Shown piece by piece: positions 5,390 to 5,465 of a stretch of DNA of 5,465 bases (position 1 is the stretch's first letter; every line of letters begins with the position of its first letter). Below the pieces are notes generated by a model, which was given only the letters and a program-made list of their open reading frames with translations, was not told the DNA's origin and searched no databases. Source of the DNA: JAHJCW01 sp965369995 (lineage in GTDB: Bacteria > Fidelibacterota > Marinisomatia > Marinisomatales > JAHJCW01); the NCBI GenBank assembly GCA_965369995.1, contig CBDURO010000067.1, positions 1 to 5,465 on the forward strand, in the 5' to 3' direction. Position numbers and translations under genes: made by a program.

Positions 5390-5403
5390 TATCAAATTTG
5401 ATA
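5390..5403. repeat. Perfect 14-bp palindrome TATCAAATTTGATA upstream of the promoter
   Basis: TATCAAATTTGATA is identical to its reverse complement. It lies about 11 bases upstream of the proposed -35. A second, overlapping imperfect dyad, TGATATATTTATCA (5381-5394), has six of seven pairs symmetric and shares its TATCA arm. This could be an upstream regulator site. It is not an FNR box, because the spacing and arm orientation differ from TTGATnnnnATCAA. In AT-rich DNA a chance palindrome is possible. Confidence 0.35.
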
Positions 5404-5465
5404 TTAATTGTGGTCTAATAGAAAAAAGCGGGTAGGTAAATTAGTAGTTAAGATTGTGATAATTA

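Noticed and set aside
5404..5465. Search for a gene end, terminator or RNA gene in the far leader
   Set aside because: Only a weak five-base inverted repeat (CTAAT 5415-5419, ATTAG 5440-5444) was found. No stable stem, riboswitch pattern or coding frame could be supported.
1..5465. CRISPR array, tRNA/rRNA, insertion sequence or prophage signals
   Set aside because: No regularly spaced repeats, no tRNA-like cloverleaf, no transposase motifs and no terminal inverted repeats were seen; nearly all of the window is coding for one operon.

Overview
The window is one compact, unidirectional gene cluster on the minus strand. It reads from a promoter near position 5380 down to position 1, where the last gene runs off the edge. 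The DNA is AT-rich. Most encoded proteins belong to families that bind Fe-S clusters or metals, which fits an anaerobic or microaerophilic bacterium. About half of the genes have clear Shine-Dalgarno sequences (for example GAGGAGG and GGAGGG). This argues mildly against Bacteroidota, but I cannot assign a taxon from this window.

Layout, in the direction of transcription: a 143-bp leader (5323-5465) holds a sigma70-like promoter with a dyad lying between its -35 and -10 elements, and a perfect 14-bp palindrome just upstream. Next come a DUF134 (UPF0251) helix-turn-helix/zinc-ribbon protein, a Gly/Arg-rich DUF5320-like protein, a small Gly-rich zinc-ribbon protein, a small cupin, a NifX/NifB-type cluster-binding protein, and a NifU/IscU-like scaffold. 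Two tandem MinD/Mrp-type ATPases follow, each carrying two inserted [4Fe-4S] ferredoxin motifs. The cluster ends with a second NifX-like protein resembling ORP (orange protein), a small MIP18/DUF59-like protein, and the N-terminal two thirds of a polytopic membrane protein of the ArsP_2 / putative manganese transporter type. Genes overlap or lie 2-55 bp apart and I see no convincing internal terminator, so a single operon is likely.

How the genes may work together: the ATPase pair, the NifU-like scaffold, the DUF59-like protein and the two NifX-like proteins look like a machine for assembling or delivering a metal-sulfur cluster. No nitrogenase structural gene or other nif gene is visible, so the target is unlikely to be nitrogenase. 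The nearest described relative is the Desulfovibrio ORP (Mo-Cu orange protein) locus, which pairs ferredoxin-containing MinD-like ATPases with NifX-like proteins. Here DUF134 stands in the regulator position, and the cluster adds a scaffold, a cupin, Gly-rich proteins and a membrane exporter-like protein. The physiological role of such clusters is not established. The transporter suggests metal handling, but that is inference.
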